NCBI GenBank assembly: GCA_033063855.1
Contig: CP093829.1
Coordinates: 23,591,537-23,655,536, forward strand
Direction: 5' to 3'
DNA: 64,000 nucleotides
DNA from: Smittia aterrima
Lineage: Eukaryota > Arthropoda > Insecta > Diptera > Chironomidae
Part shown: piece by piece, positions 1 to 13,600 of the stretch
Numbering within the stretch: position 1 is the stretch's first letter
Layout: each line of letters starts with the position of its first letter
Notes under the pieces: model-generated
Database searches by the model: none
What the model saw: the letters and a program-made list of their open reading frames with translations, nothing else
What the model was told of the DNA's origin: nothing
Program-made: the position numbers and the translations under genes

Positions 1-582
1 GTAAAGTTTTCTTTGAATTTCTCAAGAAACGTGCAAACGATCTTAGAATGTGAGAAGTAGAGAACTTGATTCTTTTAATAAGATTGATGCAACAAGTTCT
101 GTTGAATATTTATTTATTTATTTTTGAGGAAATTTTAGAACTACTGGTGCGAGTTAATGTTTTATCAGAAAAAAGTTGGCGATGCAGGAAAAGGTCGAAT
201 GAAATTTCTCTTTATAATTGGGTTATGGAGCGATAATATTCGCCCACTACAGAAGTTATCCTAACATTCGCCTACACCTGAATGAGAGCTTTAATTCAGA
301 AATCAATTTTTAAACCTGCGAGAAATTTTAAACTCCTGAAATTAAAGATAAAGTAAATACGTTTGTAGTTTGTGTTACAGAAAATGTTTTCATTTAAAAA
401 GATTTCTTCTAATGCTCCTAACTAGCGAGTAATTCGCGATTCTTTAATTTTCATTTTAACGGTTCACAATCCTTCAGTAAAAAAAAATTGAATTGAACGT
501 TCAGTGAAAAAACGATTTCGTAAACAAAAAAAAAACCAAAAAAAGATTATTTTGAAGATTTTTGATAATATATTGTATAACG
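1..582. other. 5' flank of the Galla-1-type gene
   Basis: No coding exon recognised. Two initiator-like TCAGT motifs occur at about 474-479 and 501-506 on the plus strand, 80-110 nt before the first ATG, and are candidate transcription starts. An A-rich run follows at 521-545. Confidence 0.4.
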
Positions 583-1273
583 ATGTTGTCATTCTTCCGG
601 AAAAAGAATTCAGAATCTGATGTAGTGACCAAGATTGGTTCCGTTCGTTCGATTGTTGTTGATGCTGATGTGAGTTGGAGATTGAAAGTTTACGATTGTT
701 GTACAAATTTGAATTAATTTCAGGATATTTCCAATCCAGGCTTAGAAGAGCTTGGATACAAGAATGAAGAGGAACTCAAACAAACAATCTACGATATTCT
801 TCGGACAATCAAGGATCCAGAAAAGCCTTCAACATTAGAAGTGAAGCTTTAAAAGTTTTCTGTTTGTGTTACTTTATTAATTTCCTTCTTAAAGGAGCTC
901 AACGTGATATCCGAGGAAGGAGTATTCGTTCTGAAGCCAACAGATGGTCAAGTACCAGTCGTCCGTATCGAATTCAATCCAACAGTTCCTCATTGCTCCT
1001 TAGCAACGTTAATTGGTTTGACGATTCGTATCAAAATTCTCCGGCACTTCCCTCACAACATGAAACTCGATATCTTCATCAAGAAAGGTAACAATCGTTC
1101 TCTCAGTGATAATTATATGTTGGCTTTAAATGGCAAAATATTTTCAAACAGGGACGCACTCAACTGAAGACGAAATTAACAAGCAAATCAACGACCGAGA
1201 GAGAATTGCCGCAGCAATGGAAAACCAGAACCTTTGGAAATTAGTTGAAGACTGCATCAAGGACGAAGACTAA
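583..1273 (+). CDS. galla-1: Galla-1 / CIAO2A (FAM96A)-type cytosolic Fe-S assembly protein
   Basis: Four exons: 583-669, 724-840, 895-1087, 1152-1273, giving 172 residues. All three introns are short (53-64 nt) with GT-AG ends. The DUF59/MIP18 domain is clear: the conserved PTVPHCSLATLIGL stretch lies near residues 97-110, with the family's cysteine at about 102, followed by GTHSTEDEINKQINDRER near 133-150 and an Asp-rich C-terminal end. Family knowledge: CIAO2 proteins hand Fe-S clusters to target proteins in the cytosolic assembly pathway; insect Galla proteins also bind Crumbs and Xpd. The variable positions fit the CIAO2A (Galla-1) branch better than CIAO2B (Galla-2). The start is the ATG at 583, with no other in-frame ATG in exon 1. 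A poly(A) signal AATAAA lies at 1327-1332. Family assignment is firm; the paralogue choice is likely. Confidence 0.94.
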
Positions 1274-1332
1274 GCTTTAAATATTTTACAGAGCATGGGA
1301 CATGGGTTGGTTTTATAAATTCGTTAAATAAA

Positions 1333-4300
1333 TTCCAAGATTTTGATTCAACAATTAAAAGTCTAATTTGTGAGAGAGTCACAATCATTTGCATGAAGTG
1401 CCATTATTTGCAGCTTTATGTTTATTTTCCACGCCAATGGCAGTGATTTTAATTTCGTGGGCGTTAAATTAAATTATTCTACATAATGCATGAGCACACG
1501 AGCTAATTTATTGCAATAACAGACTTTTAATGGTAAAGTTAGATTGGATTTTTTTATTTCAAACTTCACCTCCGTCGACCGGAGAAAATTAAAGAGTCAC
1601 AGGAAATATTTTTTTCACGGTTCAAGTAATTAATTTGGGGAGCGGGGATAGTTTTAATTACTTTCTCATGATCGAGTTTGTTATCGTGTTAAGCAATAAT
1701 CCCGTTCAAATGTTTTGTTACGAGGAGAGAATAATATTTTTTCTTCTTCTCCTAAAACCGAAAGCGTCTGATATGCTCAATTGTTTTATTCATAGTGTCT
1801 CGTTAAAAACACTTAACAATACTTCGTTTAACGTCAGAGGGACAATTTGCGAGTAGAGTAGAATCGTTAATCTTCCTTTTAGACGAAAGATAAAATCTGG
1901 AATCTTAAAGCTTCGCGTTATTTACGAACAGCACCTTGAAAATGTTTACAGACTGAGAAGAGAGAGAAAAAGCTTTTTACAGTAAACAAGACGAAAATAA
2001 AAAAGTTTTAACATTAATCAGGACTTGGGATATTTCTTTCTCGCTCGCCCTCATCTTAAAGCTCCGCTGGCCAAGTTTTGGGAGCAACTTAATGCTGCAT
2101 CGCTCCGATCTGTTTTGCACCAAAAACCCATTTTCAATATCGTAAAAGCATCCGCTCTTGCGTTGTTATTGTACCAACTGCAATTTAGCTACATGTTGAC
2201 CATGCATTTAAAGAGATTATGTTTTTGTCCTCGTTGAGCAGTTACTGGAGCGAACCGACGAGAAGCTGCAACGTAGAAAAAGGAAGAAGAAGCTTTTCCC
2301 CGCTTTATAATTTGAAAAGTTTTCTCTTCTTTATTTTTTTTTCTTACAAGAGTTGAGTGGAGCTTTTTTTGCGTCTATAGAAATTCACCTGCACAGGAGA
2401 GCGAGAGGTAAAGGTATTTTTTTTACTTAAAGAAAGAAAAAAAAGTTAATCGTGAAATAAAAGTGCTGAAATGCACTTTCATTGAGAGAGAGCCATTTCG
2501 TTAAAATTCAATTAAATAAAAATTACGACCAAGTTCGACAAGATGATTTTCTTTTTCTTTATCTCTTAGATTTATTCCTTAAGATACATTCAGTGGCGAA
2601 CGAAATGAATGAGAGGAAAAGGAATTACACGACATTAAGAAAAGGTATTAACAGGGAATTGTGGCAAATTAGCCATTCGTGTTCATGACGAATTAGCCGA
2701 AGCGGGGATAGTGAACTGTAAAGCTTTACGTCGTTAATCCATTGAAGAAATTAAAACAGAGAAAAGACGGACGGAAAGTCTCAACGAAAATTAATGACCA
2801 AACCATAAATTTTAGTACAAAGCAGAAGCGGATAACCAAATGTTTTGATGAGGGAGACAGTAGACCTTGTTGTGACAAGAAAGGGAAAGTGATTCTTTTC
2901 GCATCAATTACGATCTCAGGCCTGCGAAAGGAAACCAACTTAGCAGTGGTGCCTGTTGTATTGCTTACTTGGCCAAAGTTCTCTTCATTCTCAATCACTC
3001 GCTCCTTACACTGATGACGCATAACAGACGATTTGGTGGAGGCTGAGGAAATAAAAAGCCATTTCAAGATTAAAAGAAGTCGAAGACAATTAATTAAATG
3101 AACAGACACACGCACACAAATGGAGAGAGTAAAGGAAAAGTCTTAATTATTTTCTTCTTGGATGAACGGAGCAGATCCATTAAGAAGGAAGCATCTAAGC
3201 GTTGCTGTAAAAAGCTCACCCTGAATTAAATGATGATTAAATGTAATTTTTTTTTCCTTCCGCTTGTGTTTATTAATTATTCGTGCAAGTAGCTCCCTCC
3301 TCGGCCTTCACAAGCCTGATGCTGTAGCTGTCAAGCTTACAAATGAAGAGATTTCTTTCATTTCTAATGTGAGCATGAAGATGATTCCGATTGAGGGTGG
3401 AGAGTTTCTTTATTCTCATGAAAATGTGGGCGATGAGAACTTCATTTTGATAAAAGAATATTTTAAAAATTTAGACGCAACAAGCTGTGAAAAGTTGGCG
3501 GAGAAAGTGGATAATTGAAAATGATTCAGTTGCAACTTCGTCTTCCCTTTGCGAAGATGCCGCCAATTAAATTCGTCGCTTCTCCAAATCATTTCTTCAT
3601 AATTTTCCTTCTCAGGTGACTCAGCGTTACTAAAACAATTCCAGATCAAGACAAATCTTATTTCTTATCCAAAATGAGATAAAGCATTTTCGTGTTCACG
3701 TCTTTTAAACGGGAGACTAGGCATCAACGAAACACAATTAATTTTAATTATTTTCTTGTCTTTCGCGACTCTTCTTCATCTTTTTGTTTTCCCTTTTGTG
3801 TTTCATAATTCCCGCTCAAAGTTTATCTAAGCGGACTACAGGGATCGTTCATTTCTTTTTCTTAAATTTCTGTTTTTTTTTTATTTTTAAGTGAACCAGG
3901 GAAATTCGTTTTTGACGTCCGGAAGAAACTTAAAGCCTCTTACCATTTTTTCCATCTTGTTGCTCTCTGCTGCTTCCGTCAATAGCAAGGCATGAAAAGG
4001 CAAGAAATTTCACGCGGACGTGTCTTCGGTCGAGAAACCATTAGGGCCTCTTCACACTTCTTCTTTTCAACTCTCAGCTTTTTGCTTTCACTCGTCGCTG
4101 GAGAAATGAAAATTCAATCTAAAAAAGGACGATTGATGGCACAAAAGTTTGAAGTTGAATTGTGCGGACTGCGAATTCTTTTTTTTTTGATGGAAAACTT
4201 TGTTTAACAACCCAACCATGCATAATGAAGCGTCGTCAACAATGATTGCCTTGGAGAGAGGAAGGTTAGGTGGAAATGGGTCACGAGAGTTCAAAGACTT

Positions 4301-7300
4301 TGCTCTTTTGGGGAAGAAGGTTTTGATAAATCTCCAGGAAGGCTCCTGACGACGATGTCTGCTACGCAATTTCTCAAACCTGCCTTCAAGGACAACAACT
4401 TAAATTATCTCCTGACCGACCAAACTTTATTGTTGTCCTTTCTCTTTTTCTTTCTTACTTTCCTCATCAACACCGCGACGCTTGAACAAAAGAAGAACGA
4501 TAATATTTGTTTCGAAGATAAATTAATTCGATAAAATGTTGCCTTCGCTTAGATTCTCGCGCAAAGCTCTCCTCATCACCATCAAAATCATCGTCATTGT
4601 CGTTCTCTGGGGAAACTTTCAGCAAAATACGTCTCCAACATTAATTCTTAATCATGATAATTTATTTATTTATAAAATTTTGAGCGTTGCCCAACTGTTC
4701 AAATGTAGAAGAGGCAAAGTGATTTTTACCGCCGTCGCTCGAGGCTGGGAAAACGGAACGAACAATAAAAGGCAAACAGGATGAAGATGGAAAAGGCACT
4801 TCGCAGTAATAATTTTATGTGTGTTTTAACAAGCTCAAACTTTTCTCTTGTTTTCGTGATTCTCGAGTTTAACGGTAGACGATGCTAACTCGGCTTTAAA
4901 ACTAGTCACGGATTCGTGTTTTCACCCAATTCCGAACGATAATAAAAAAAGTTTTGATTGCTTGGTTCAAGTACAGATTGGCGCCTGGGATCTCAGCTAG
5001 GAAGCTCATACTTTGCTTTGCATTGTTTTCCTCACATCCGTTACCTCTCATTGATTACGCCTCGAAGCTAGCTCTTCATTTTTTTTTTGATGGAAGTGTA
5101 CGTGATGGGATTAAGCATGCAAATCAATTTAATGCGGTGACGCTCGCTGTAGCATTCTCTAACGTAACTTCATTAACTTCCTATTGTGTACTGCGAGAGA
5201 GGAAACGATTGCTGCCGGTTCAAGTGAAGGTTCTGCCTCCTCTCCATTTACTGAGCGAGAGTACGAGCTGAAATTGTTTTTTGATGATGTGCCTCCAAAC
5301 GCCTTTTATTTTCATTTTAGGCAGGCGAAAAGAATAAAAAATTGATTTAGAATGTGATTTGAATTCGTGTTTTATGGCGATTGTACTTGTTTCGAGACGG
5401 AACGAATGAATGTCGCTTAGGGAACGCGTCGGAGATTTCAACAAAAACATTTTCAAGCCAATTGTTTGCCAAAGCGTGGTTCTCTCGTTGCTCCGTGAAA
5501 ACATTTTTGTAAAACGTTGATTTTTATCTCGACTGTCGATTTCTCGCTGTCGCTCCTTTAATCGTTGGACAGATTTTCAAACAAAAACGATTTTTTTTTG
5601 TTGATCGATCCAATGGGAACTCTAATGTCAAAGCGTAAAAAAAAATTATTATCACAAATGTAGATATTTGTTTTCGCAGTTGACGTTGATGTCTAATGAA
5701 AATTCATTTGACTGGAGAGTTGTGACAAATCTGTTCTGCGTTTTCCAATTCATGCAAATCGATTTCTGCTTCAATGCATTTGTCTGGTTCAATCCTTCAC
5801 AAACTAATGAATTGTTGATAAGAGTCAAAGTCAATTAAAATTGAAGTGAAAGCTCAAGTTCTTTCTAACACAAAACCACTTGAGAAAACTCAAGTTCTTC
5901 GACGATTTGCAGTTAATTGATTTCACATTTTCATTAAGGAAAGGACTTGAAAGCTTTGACAGGAAAGATTGAAACTTCCATCGGTCAATTCGTTTAGATT
6001 AAAAATTAACAATTCAATTTAATTGCACTCGTTTGAACAGTGAAAACAAATTAATCATTCCGCGAATGATGGAAATTTATTTTCCATTAATAATGAGCTC
6101 CTGGAAATTTAAATATTTTTTATATTTTATTAATTGATCGTTTTCCTGATTTCGAAACCTGTTTTGCGGTGGAAGTGGTTGAATGATCCGAGCTAGGCTT
6201 TTACTGCCGCCACACAGATACGAACTCTTCTCGGTTTGAATTAAAATTTGAAACAACATGACGAATCGAAGATAATACAAATTAAGGGCAATGTCACGAG
6301 AACGAGTCGAATTCATCAATCGAAGTTCACAGATAATCAAATTCCGATGAGAACCGAAAAATAAATTCAAAAAGCGATTAACAATTTATTGTTTTGAAAT
6401 TGGAAAATTTCACCTTGCGGACGAAAATATTTTCTTCGAAATAGATTTAAAATAAATTCCACATTGCGGACGAAAATGAATTTTAAAATGTATGACACAA
6501 ATGTTTTTCATTCTGATTCTTTTTTTTCCTTTCGTCGGAATTCCTCGACTGAGCTTTTTTGCGGAAACTTTTCTGCTGCTTGTCAGTGGTTTTCAACATG
6601 ACGGATTCCGCTTTTGCCTAGCGCTAATAATTCTTAATTAGAATTTTCATTTTTAGAGCTCGTGTTATGCATAAACTATTTCGCCATCCCCGCACGAGGA
6701 ATTTCCTATTTCGACTGAGGTTTCAAACTATTCCGAATGTGCGTGCTCATCGTGAAAATTAAACTTGAAAAATTCAAATGATTTGGATTTTTACGAGAGA
6801 GCTCTGAATTTTATGTTGAAAACTGATTTGAGTCCTTCTCCTTTATCTGCTCGAATTGTCAAACAAGCGACAGAATTTTTATTGATAGAGCCCTCAAATA
6901 TTTATGTTGATCTGCTGGGATAATTACAAAACACACTTCAATAAACTCCAATTTAAACTGAAATGCATAAATTTGCTCTCGATTTAGTTGCTCCCCCGAA
7001 ACAAAATCATTGTCGATATATTTTAATTCTCATCCATTCTGTCACTCGATTTTTGGATTCTATTTGTTCGATGCAATATAAAACTGCAATGAATGTCAAA
7101 TCACTTGTGCTCCAATTTTGCCCTTTTAGAAAATTTATTGTCTTTATTATGCTGGCGCAAAAAAAAAGAAACTGTTCGAACATATTTCATTCTTTACAAC
7201 ATGTGAGCGAGAAGCGAGGGCGTGTATCGGATTTTTTTTTATTGTGCTTCTGCTGTTGATGCAATTCTCTATCCATGTAGAAGCTTAGTGAGATGTAAAC

Positions 7301-8144
7301 ATTTGACGAGAGTATAATAAACTAACGCCCATAATTCAATCACCGACATTATTGAAACATTATCAATCTTATTCAAGTTTGTTGTTTGCTCATGAAGTAG
7401 CAGAGATTGAAGTTTGAGCAAATACTCTGATTTCTCTGTGCTCATCTCATCATTAGCTTTGATTTAGCCTCTTCTTCTTGCTCGTCTTTCGAAGAGAAGA
7501 GATTGTTTTCGTTTATCGCTAATGATTCAGTTTGAACGTGACAGATGAATATTGAAGACGTGAATTTTTCAAGCTCATCGAAAAATTCGCCCTCGCAATC
7601 GCTCATAAAAAAAAATTCGAGATTGATTTGTAATTTTTCTTGCGCGCAATTTATCGTCTGTTGAAGTTAAATTATTAACGAGTGATTAACTTTGTTCACT
7701 GATTATTGCTGAGTTATTGAATCTACACTTTCGTGTTATTCAATATTTCTCTGCAACAAACTTATTGTGAACTTGAACCGAGACGAGAGGTGACAGTCGA
7801 GATTAAAGTGGTTTTTTGAAAAAAGAGTCGAAACGGAAACATATGACGCATCCACAAAGACGCACATTTGCGTTGCCAAAAAATATTTTTTACTAACAAG
7901 GACGAGGGCAATCGAGAACTTGACAAAAACGCTCTGATAACGGAAAAGAAATTTGCCTCTCGGATCAATAATGTTATGGAGTGAACTGTCGGTGCGTGCT
8001 TAGAATTTTAAACCAAAATATCGCTCTCAGTTGTTGAAAGATAAACTTTTGCCTCGGAACATTCTCCTCGAAAGCGAAGCTACCGCTAAGTAATCATCCG
8101 TCATTTAGAGAACTTGGAAAGCTTTCCATTGTCGTTTTCGTAAA
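1333..8144. other. 6.8-kb intergenic region, no recognised gene
   Basis: I find no known protein family on either strand. Several open frames of 60-105 codons occur, the number expected by chance. A coding-like 3'-terminal segment at about 3318-3518 (+), preceded by a pyrimidine-rich acceptor, has no recognisable partner exons. A short direct repeat is present at 6415-6477. Enhancers for the flanking genes may lie here, but nothing specific can be named. Confidence 0.5.
6415..6477. repeat. 14-bp direct repeat pair, 49 bp apart
   Basis: The 14-mer TTGCGGACGAAAAT occurs exactly at 6415-6428 and 6464-6477. It is a small two-copy repeat of unknown meaning, without transposon features around it. 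Confidence 0.7.
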
Positions 8145-10623
8145 ATGAGTGTGAATAATGGAGCCCTCAATAACAATGGCATCATCGCATGGAATTGCAA
8201 TTCGCTGGAGAAGGGCAAAGCGCCAGATGCTAATTTCAAGGAAGCTGTAAAGGAAAGCACATCGTCGAAACGAAATTGCTGTGACATTTGTGAGAAAAGC
8301 TTTCCTTATCAATAAAGCGCATAGCGGGGCATGACCAAATATTTTTCTGGCAAATAAATTCCACTCGTGAAGGTGAATGAAATATTAATGATCGCCACAA
8401 GTGACCCATTTGTTTAAGTATGCTGCTTGATAGTCCGACGGTCGTCTAACTTCCATGGAATGAGAGAAACGAGAGAATTTCATCGTTCATTCGTCAGCAT
8501 CATTTAGAATAAGGTTGACATAGTCTCGACGGGAATTTTTGTGAGCACTCGACCATGAACTTGATAATTTTATCAGCTGCTTTATGTTTATGTTCATTGC
8601 ACGAAGCGGTTGCTCTCATTTTTTTTATGTTTCTAATCGACCTTGTCTCATCATTGATTGTAAACTTTTTAACGAAGCGAAGCTGAAAGTTTGTAATAAG
8701 GAAATTAATTATTAACGAGTTTGCTTTTTGTCTTGAGTTCACGAACATCGTGTGCAAGTGAGATAAGAGCTTGCGAGTGTCTAATTGCACTTAGAGCGAA
8801 CAAGTGCAATTGAGAGAATGCTGGATTCAGCTTCCGATGGAAATCACAACTCACAGCATGAGAATTAGGTACAGACGAGTCGAGTTAAATGTTTCATCCG
8901 GTTCATGACAAGACTTTCGAAGAGAAAGAAGAATAAGTTCTCGTGTCGATTAAATTTCAGGTGTCATTGGAATTCTTCTCCTCTTTGGGTTCTTTTTCGT
9001 GACCTTCGGAGTTGTCACAACCAAGTTCACACTGTTCGAGCTCGTGCTGAGAGAACGCTTACAGATGTCGCCCATCTATCCGTCATTCTTCTGGTGGCAG
9101 AGCCCTGAGCCTGAAGTCTTGTTGAAAGCTTACATTTTCAACATCACAAACTCTGTTGAGTTTATTGCTGGAAGCGATACGAAGTTGAAGTTGGAAGAAA
9201 TTGGACCGATAACTTTTCAGGAAATCTTGGAACACTCCGATGTCGTCTTTCACAATGAAAATTCAACGATGTCATACACAGTCTCGAGGAGAATAGTTTA
9301 CAAAGAGTCAGCAAACATCAAAGGAATCCTTAATCAAACAGTGATTGTTCCTAACATGGCATCGTTGAGTGGATGCTCGACTGTTGCTGACAGTTTTCTG
9401 CTAAGAAGTTCATTCAATACTCTGATGATGCTTTATGGGACACGTCCAATCGTCAACACAACGATCTATAATTATTTCTTCAACTTGTCTGATCCCATCC
9501 TCGAGTTCACGCAGAATATTGTTCCGTTCCTTGTGCCGACGAAAGACACAGGAATATTGCAAAATGTACGTCACTAATCTTCTCATTTAAATGCGACTCA
9601 GTGTCGAGATAAAACCACAATCGCAATTGCCACACGAGAACAGAAAAATCTCATTTCGCAAATTGTTTTTCTCTTTTCTCAGATTTATAAAAACTTCACT
9701 GACCGTGTCAACGTGAAAATTGGCGTCGAACATGGCAATGAAAACTTTTTTAAAATCAATTCTTGGAATGACCGTGCGACTGTTCCACGATTCCACCCTG
9801 AAAATGGAGACTGCAACGCAAATATCGAGGGAAGCTCAGAGGGAGCTCTTTATCCTCAATTGATAACAAACCAAACTGTGCTCTGGTATTGGCGAAAGAC
9901 GTTATGTCGAGCAGTTCCGCTTTATTATGATAGCGAAGTCCAGATGGGAAAGTTGAAAGCTTTTAAATTTGTTTTACGCGACGATGTTTATGATCGATTT
10001 GAGAACTTGACAGCTGATTGTTATAAAGGCGCTGCTTTAGCTGATGGATTCAGCGATGTATCAAAATGCTTTTTTGGTGAGAACAATTCACATCTCTTCA
10101 TCATCAATTTCGAATGTTTCATTCTCAGACCAACCAATCGTCGCCTCATTCCCACACTTCTCAGCGAGACCAACGAACCTTTCGGAGAAGCTTGAGGGAC
10201 TTGAACCCAATCGCGAGAAGCACTCGAGCTTTATTATTGTGGAGCCGACGATGGGAGTTCCGTTGAAACAACGCGCAGTTTCACAGTCAAATATCATGAC
10301 TGGAAACTTAAAGAGATTCAAGTCTGACATCGCAAAGTTCTCAGACATGGTCATCCCAATGTTCTGGTTGGAATACGTAAGTTCATCAACATTCAAATGA
10401 GAAAATGATTTCACCTTTTCGCTCTCCACAGAATCTCAAAGAGATAACTCCAATTATAGTTGATACAGTTGCTTTCATCGTAAACGTTCTTCCGAAAATC
10501 CAGTATTGGATATCAGGGTCGTTTATCGTCGTCGGGATCTGTTTACTTCTGAGTGGATATTTTAGGTTGCGGAAAAACGAAGAGATCGAAGCGAAAAGTG
10601 AGAAGCGGAGCGTGAAAAATTGA
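8145..10623 (+). CDS. CD36-family class B scavenger receptor
   Basis: Five exons: 8145-8289, 8961-9565, 9683-10076, 10129-10376, 10432-10623, giving 527 residues. Exon 1 codes for a 48-residue hydrophilic N-terminal tail ending in a Cys-rich NCCDIC just before transmembrane segment 1 (about 50-69, starting VIGILLLFGFF). The large ectodomain carries many Asn-glycosylation sites and family landmarks: the segment with FWWQSPEPEV, the DQPIVASFPHF motif (near 382-392), EPTMGVPL, and PMFWLEY. Transmembrane segment 2 is at about 491-508, followed by a short basic cytosolic tail. Two membrane passes with a big glycosylated loop is the family pattern (Croquemort, Emp, NinaD, Santa-maria, SNMP), proteins that take up lipids, carotenoids, dying cells or microbes. 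Exon 1 was placed because its donor (phase 1, ATT T|GTGAGA) restores the frame into exon 2 and supplies the only suitable ATG. I cannot assign the orthologue. The 671-nt first intron contrasts with 52-117 nt for the others. Confidence 0.92.
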
Positions 10624-13600
10624 AATATAATTGAAAAATTCTTGGCCTGAGGAGGGTGTGAACGGAAGGCGTCGAACAAGGAGAACCGTCGAGAGGAGAA
10701 AAGAGAAAAAGCAATTGAACTCACTGATAATTGATTACTTAATTTTATTTTTTAGTGTTCTGCTCGTGGAGCAAATGTTGGCGAAAGTAAAAAATATTGC
10801 GACAGCAAACAAAAATTAATGATTCCAGTTCTTTTTTTCTCTCGACTGTGTTGTGTGCCCGTGTTATGCTTGTGAGTTTCAATCAAATTGTTGATGAATA
10901 TTTAATGAAGAATTGAGTGAGGATAAATTCAACCTGCAGCCGGAAATTGCGATTCGAGTGTTTTTCCGACGAAAATTTCCTTTCAAAAATTTTTGTTGTG
11001 CAATTTTCCATTGGAAATAAATTTCGCTTTGTCTCGAATGTTTTCCGACTTCGCGGTAATCATTTTAATGTGTCGAATGTATTCGCAATGTCAATACCCA
11101 ATTGACATGACGCAGTTTCTGTTTGACAAAATGATTGTTTGCTGAGTTAACAAAGTTCTTTTCACATTGGAAGCGAGGCGAGATGTGAAATACATTTCAG
11201 CTTCGAATTTCGCGAGTGCATGTTTCGAAAATTAAAAGAAACGATTTCACGGCTCGTCGTACTCTCTGTGAAACATGGCGTTAATTAATAATAAAGAGGG
11301 AAGTATAAAATTTTATGATTTCCCATTTTCAGGCAAACAGTATTTTACTTCATTTCGCGCTTTCCACGCGCTAACGTGAAAAGGGAACCGCGGAGAACAT
11401 TTCTCTTTTTTTCTCGCAAGGCCCATATGCTTCTGAAAGCTTTATGAAACTTTTATTAATTTTAATGTGTTCTTGCTCTTGCCGTTCGCTCTTCCGACGA
11501 CTCTGCCATTTTTCGGCCGAGAGCTATTAAAAGTTTTCTTCTCTGATTACGAGCTTTTTCCACTTCTCTTAGACCTCAGACGATGTCGTCTGCCTCTGGC
11601 GCTTTCATGACGAACCGCACACGTTTTTTATAGCCTCGGCGACATATTTAACGTTTTCATTCACTGTAACAGGCCTCACCTGAGCAAAGCTAGTCCTTGA
11701 AACGAAATCTACATAACGATGCCATAAACGTATGATATATTCGACCTCTGACACCAGTCGTAAAAATGGTTTGAATAAATATCTCATGGACATGGACATG
11801 ATATCATATTTGATCATCTTTATATGTTCCCTTCTCCTTTGGCCTCGACTTGATACATAAAATTATCATAACTTCTATTTGAAGAAACCAGAAAACCCTA
11901 AAACTACGGGCGGCATGCAAAATATTTTATAGAAAAACCGTAATTACAGAAACATTTTTCTTTTCGATGAGCGAGAGGGAGAAACTTTGAAAGAGAATTT
12001 AAAGGGAAATTGTCTCGAATGCAACATTTTCTGATTTAAAATGCAATTGAACATACGGGAAGCGAAACATAAATAATAAATATTTTATTCATTAAACGGC
12101 ACAACGAGCATTCCACAACAGCAATGCGCTGCAAGCAGAAGCGTTTTGATTTCATATTGATTTGAGTGCACATGTGCTTGGTGCACTTTGGAGAAAGATA
12201 TTGCAGAAATGAATGTTTCTCTACACATGCTAATGGATACTCTTGAAGTAACGATACATTTTAATTTGAGAGAAGAAACTTTCTTGAACTTTCATTTTGT
12301 TGTTTGAAAGTTTCAATCGAAAGTCTTCCAAGAATCTCATTGAGTGCCATTTCCTTCATAATTGAAGAATTTCTTAACAATCTGCGATGAGCATTTCTCC
12401 TTCTCAATCTTGCATCCAATGTAAAGCAGTTTCTTTACTTTTCAAAGAAAATAATTTCATGAAGAAAAAATCTTCTAGAAATAAAAATTAATTTATTTCT
12501 GGTATTCGTTAAGGCACAGCAAGTCAGTGAATTCCTCGAAAAAAGTTTATCCTGCTGTGTCTTCGCTTGACTTCTTCTTCATTGTTGCAAATAGGAGAAG
12601 AGCAAAAGTCCATTATACAAGAATCGAGCGGTAAAATAATGATAAAATTTGAATTATAAACTTTTTGAAAAATATTCTCTCGCTTCCGGTGTTTAACCCA
12701 ATTTAAAATCATCCATCGCTCGCTATGGAAATATTCAGCGTTGCTAAAAGTTTTCGCTTGATTTTCAGCTCAACTTTTTTCTAACTTTTATTGGCAAATT
12801 CTTCAACTTTTGCTTGTAATGAAAATTATGTTGACGACAAAAAATTCTTTTTACCTTCGTCCCGAGACGACTTTGCTATTTGATATGCGTAATCAAGAAG
12901 TTGTCTACATATTTGAGCTTAAAAATACTTTAAAGATTGAGTTCATTACGATCGAGTTTATGGCTTTGAAGGCACAAGAATTACTTATTTTAATGTGGAT
13001 ACCCTTCCTCTCCTCTCCGTCGAGTGTCCTTGACTGAAAATACTGGGAGAGCTACCAAACTCATAACTTACATGAAAATCCTTTTCTAAAAAGAATCCGC
13101 TTCGTCTTAAAAGCTTTCTTGCGTTTTTCTCTCGTGTAACCCTTTACTCATTCTCTTATCCGAGACGTCTTCACAGAGGATTCCGAATATTTATGGCTGA
13201 TAATGTTGAACATTGAAAATTGAGAGACCGCATCGCTTGACATACTGAAGTTGTTTCGGACGTTATCTATCTTGAATAAATTGGATGAAAGGAACCTTTT
13301 CCCAACCTAGAGAAAGAAGGGAAGCCTTTTTAAGCTGAATCCAATTGCCTTTCATATAATTTCAAGTTGATGCGACGAGATGAGATGTAACTTGTTGATT
13401 CGAGCGATGATGCAAGAAGAAGAAAAATCTTTTTGAGTTTTTATTTTTTCTAAAGACTAGAAAGTCATGCGGATGAGATGATCGATTTTTGTCCTTCTTC
13501 CTTTCTCTCGAACAAAGAGGAGAAGAAAAAATATTTGAGGACCTAAAATGGGTTATTTATTAGTTAACAACAATAAACAAGTTTAGACAAGCATGCTGTT

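Noticed and set aside
3318..3518. Plus-strand open segment preceded by a pyrimidine-rich acceptor
   Set aside because: No upstream exon or start could be found and no family is recognisable, so it was not called as a gene.
6077..6370. 97-codon minus-strand open frame with fairly protein-like composition
   Set aside because: It begins with TTG, not ATG, has no known motif and no convincing splice partners; frames of this length are expected by chance at this base composition.
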